Source: Natronospirillum operosum (GTDB taxonomy: Bacteria > Pseudomonadota > Gammaproteobacteria > Pseudomonadales > Natronospirillaceae). From it: DNA of 64,000 nucleotides. Below the pieces are notes generated by a model that was not told the origin of the DNA, ran no database searches, and worked only from the letters and a program-made list of their open reading frames with translations. This document shows, piece by piece, positions 61,699 to 64,000 of the stretch. How positions within the stretch are numbered: position 1 is the stretch's first letter; the number at the start of each line of letters is the position of its first letter. The DNA lies in contig NZ_SRMF01000005.1 in assembly GCF_004768465.1 (NCBI RefSeq), positions 1 through 64,000 on the forward strand, given 5' to 3'. The translations under genes were made by a program, and so were the position numbers.

Positions 61699-63054
61699 TC
61701 AGGCCTCGCGGGCGAACTGGGCTTCCTCGGTAGAGCCGGTCATGGCAGTTACGGATGACTTGCCGCCCTGAATGACGGTGGTCACATCATCGAAATAGCC
61801 GGCGCCGACTTCCTGCTGGTGCGAGGCAAAGGTGTAGCCCCGATCGGCAGCTGCAAATTCGCGTTCCTGCACCATTTCCACGTAGTGTTTTATGCCCTCG
61901 CCCTGAGCATAGTGCCAGGCCAGATCGAACATGTTGTACCACATGTTGTGAATACCGGCGAGGGTGATGAACTGGTAGCGGTAGCCCATATCCGAAAGCT
62001 CCTGCTGGAACCTGGCAATGGTGGCGTCATCCAGATTCTTCTTCCAGTTGAACGACGGCGAGCAGTTGTAGGCCAGCAGCTTGTCGGGGAACTGAGCATG
62101 AATGGCTTCGGCAAACCGGCGGGCTTCATCCAGGTCCGGGGTGGCGGTTTCGCACCAGATCAGATCGGCGTAGGGCGCATAGGCCAGACCGCGCGCAATG
62201 GCCTGCTCGATGCCGGCATTGACCCGGTAGAAGCCTTCTGCGGTGCGTTCACCCTGAATGAAGGGCTGGTCATAGGGGTCGCAGTCGGAGGTGATCAGGT
62301 CGGCTGCGTTGGCATCGGTGCGCGCCAGCACTATGGTGGGCACGCCCATCACATCGGCTGCCAGGCGGGCCGATACCAGCTTCTGCACCGCTTCCTGCGT
62401 CGGTACCAGCACCTTGCCACCCATATGGCCGCACTTCTTGACCGAAGCCAGTTGGTCTTCGAAGTGCACGCCGGCAGCGCCGTTGCTGATCATGTTCTTC
62501 ATCAGTTCATAGGCGTTCAGTACGCCGCCAAAGCCCGCTTCCGCATCGGCCACAACCGGCAGGAAGTAGTCGATGGCGTCTTCTTCCTTCATCTTGCCGT
62601 CGCAGATGTTCTTCCACTGGATCTCGTCGGCGCGCTTGAAGGTGTTGTTGATGCGACGCACCACTGTGGGTACCGAGTCATAGGCATACAGCGACTGGTC
62701 CGGGTACATGGTCTCGGAGCTGTTGTTGTCTGCCGCGACCTGCCAGCCCGACAGGTAGATGGCTTCGATGCCGGCCTTGGCCTGCTGCATGGCCTGGCCG
62801 CCGGTCAGCGCGCCCATGCAGTTGACATAGCCCTTTTTGGCCTGGCCCTTGTAGACCAGATCCCACAGCTTTTCCGCACCACGGCGGGCCAGGGTGTGTT
62901 CGGTTTGCACGCTGCCGCGCAGGCGTACCACGTCGGCCGCGCTGTAGGGCCGTTCGACGCCTTTCCAGCGTGGGTTTTCGGCCCAGTCCTGTTGCAGGCG
63001 CTTGATCTCGAGTTCGCGCTGAGCGCGGGCAGTCTGGCTGGTTGAGTGTGTCAT
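61699..63054 (-). CDS. aceA: Isocitrate lyase (AceA)
   Basis: Cleaves isocitrate to succinate and glyoxylate, the first step of the glyoxylate shunt. 451 residues, E. coli-type. Seen: [10 protein letters not shown], the catalytic KKCGHMGGK motif with Cys208, [11 protein letters not shown]-like [20 protein letters not shown], and a C-terminal QEVGAGYFD. The ATG at 63054 has GAGG 8 nt upstream; an in-frame ATG at 63084 lacks an SD. Divergent from the LysR gene with about 160 nt between. Confidence 0.97.
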   Translation of the reverse strand: MTHSTSQTARAQRELEIKRLQQDWAENPRWKGVERPYSAADVVRLRGSVQTEHTLARRGAEKLWDLVYKGQAKKGYVNCMGALTGGQAMQQAKAGIEAIYLSGWQVAADNNSSETMYPDQSLYAYDSVPTVVRRINNTFKRADEIQWKNICDGKMKEEDAIDYFLPVVADAEAGFGGVLNAYELMKNMISNGAAGVHFEDQLASVKKCGHMGGKVLVPTQEAVQKLVSARLAADVMGVPTIVLARTDANAADLITSDCDPYDQPFIQGERTAEGFYRVNAGIEQAIARGLAYAPYADLIWCETATPDLDEARRFAEAIHAQFPDKLLAYNCSPSFNWKKNLDDATIARFQQELSDMGYRYQFITLAGIHNMWYNMFDLAWHYAQGEGIKHYVEMVQEREFAAADRGYTFASHQQEVGAGYFDDVTTVIQGGKSSVTAMTGSTEEAQFAREA

Positions 63055-63217
63055 GTGGAATGCCTCGTTGTTGTTGTCGGTCAACGGTCAGTGTGATCTG
63101 CCGTCGGTTGTTGACTGGGACAGCCTCAATGGCTGCCGTCTTCGTTGTATGCTTGCCACGGTACGCTCGGCCCGCTAGTGTCGGAAATTGTCCTTTGCTA
63201 TGTTCGGTATAACGCCG

Positions 63218-64000
63218 ATGAATATTTCCCGTCACGATCTGAACCTGCTGGTCTATCTGGATGTTCTGCTGCGCGAAAAGAATGTCACGCGGGCGGCAGA
63301 TCGTCTGAGTATCAGCCAGCCGGCCATGAGCAATGGCCTGAAACGCCTGCGCGAGATGTTCAAGGACCCGCTGCTGGTGCGCACGTCCAGAGGCATGGAA
63401 CCGACCGCGCGGGCGCTCAGTCTGCAGCCGGTCATCCACGAAATCCTGATGCAGCTGGAATCGACGCTGCAGACGGACGAGGCGTTCTCTCCCGGTACCG
63501 AATCCCGCATCTTCCGCATCATGGCCAGCGACTATGCCGCCACCACGCTGCTGCCCGAACTGCTCAGCCGCATCCAGCAGAAGGCACCCCGCCTGATTCT
63601 GGACATCATGACGCCCAGCGATGTGGACTTTCGCGATGTGGAAGATGGCCGTATCGACATGGCGATCAACATGTTCGATGACCTGCCGCTGTCGTTCTAT
63701 CAGAAGAACCTGTGGCAGGACCGGTTCTGCTGCGTGCTGCATTCCGGGCATCCGGCGGTGGAGAAGTTCGATCTGCAGAGCTATCTGACCTCGGACCATG
63801 TATGGGTCAACAAAACCGGTTACGGCGTCGGGGTGGGCATCAATCTGGCGGATGTGCAGAACATGGGCTGGGTGGACCGCAGCCTGGAGCAACTGGGCTA
63901 TCGGCGCCACATCAAGCTGTTTGCGCGCGACTATCATGTGGCCATGCACATGGCCACCAGTGCCGGTCTGATTGCCACGGTGCCGGTGCGTATTGCCGAG
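63218..64000 (+). CDS. LysR-family transcriptional regulator (partial)
   Basis: 261 codons, open at the window end. The N-terminal winged helix (RHDLNLLVYLDVLLREKNVTRAADRLSISQPAMSNGLKRL, about 4-43, and DPLLVRTSRGMEPTARAL) is typical of LysR proteins, in the NodD/NahR-like branch. The effector domain begins near residue 90. An ATG 18 bp upstream is an alternative start. It is divergent from aceA; control of aceA is possible but there is no direct evidence. Confidence 0.9.
   Translation, partial: MNISRHDLNLLVYLDVLLREKNVTRAADRLSISQPAMSNGLKRLREMFKDPLLVRTSRGMEPTARALSLQPVIHEILMQLESTLQTDEAFSPGTESRIFRIMASDYAATTLLPELLSRIQQKAPRLILDIMTPSDVDFRDVEDGRIDMAINMFDDLPLSFYQKNLWQDRFCCVLHSGHPAVEKFDLQSYLTSDHVWVNKTGYGVGVGINLADVQNMGWVDRSLEQLGYRRHIKLFARDYHVAMHMATSAGLIATVPVRIAE

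Overview
The window is a GC-rich chromosomal segment of a free-living gammaproteobacterium. The two-subunit arginine succinyltransferase (AruF/AruG), an NtrB/NtrC pair unlinked from glnA, ubiH-ubiI, a long MSHA-type pilus locus, a fused isobutyryl-CoA mutase and isocitrate lyase together suggest a marine or halophilic Pseudomonadales/Oceanospirillales-like lineage. The genus cannot be fixed from sequence reading alone. No rRNA, tRNA, CRISPR array, phage or insertion sequence was seen. Small palindromic repeat elements are frequent between genes.

Layout. 1-77: an 11-fold tandem heptamer. 90-7948 (minus): arginine succinyltransferase pathway operon aruC-aruF-aruG-astD-astB behind an ArgR-type AraC regulator that overlaps a glycerophosphodiesterase gene. 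8188-9288 (plus): a Tat-signal peptidoglycan carboxypeptidase of the VanY type. 9302-12389 (minus): hisB-hisH-hisA-hisF, with a 312-nt repeat-bearing gap before hisF. 12509-16138 (plus): a PanM-like protein, ntrB (SD-supported TTG start, NtrC box upstream), ntrC and a small unknown protein. 16517-38054 (minus): the MSHA pilus locus mshI-pilN-like-J-K-L-M-N-[MshEN/TPR protein]-E-G, a pilin with its own terminator, then lhgO, gloA and a diguanylate cyclase, followed by mshC-D-O-P-Q. 38235-41120: trmL against ubiI and ubiH. 41181-43003: glnA with terminator, sigma-54 promoter and upstream NtrC enhancers. 43241-44397 (minus): rhodanese, grxC, secB. 44768-50454 (plus): gpmI, envC, ctpA, a YibQ-like deacetylase-fold protein and a TatD-family nuclease. 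50474-56658 (minus): tamA and tamB. 56783-60112 (minus): icmF, with a palindromic operator and a 163-bp structured inverted repeat upstream. 60463-61320: LEA-type lipoprotein. 61328-63054 (minus): a CPXCG zinc-ribbon-like protein and aceA. 63218-64000: a LysR regulator that runs off the window.

How the genes work together. Nitrogen control is visible at both ends of one circuit: NtrB/NtrC here, and their target glnA 28 kb away with NtrC boxes and a clear -24/-12 promoter. The pilus locus is the most distinctive region. It contains a membrane diguanylate cyclase with an intact I-site, the MshE ATPase with a c-di-GMP-binding MshEN domain, and a second small protein that has an MshEN-like domain joined to a TPR-like helical region. 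This suggests that pilus extension is controlled locally by c-di-GMP. The distal product, MshQ, is a large mosaic surface protein with Asn/Gly-rich beta-repeats, a glycine-rich domain and a DUF6701-type region, and is a plausible pilus tip adhesin.
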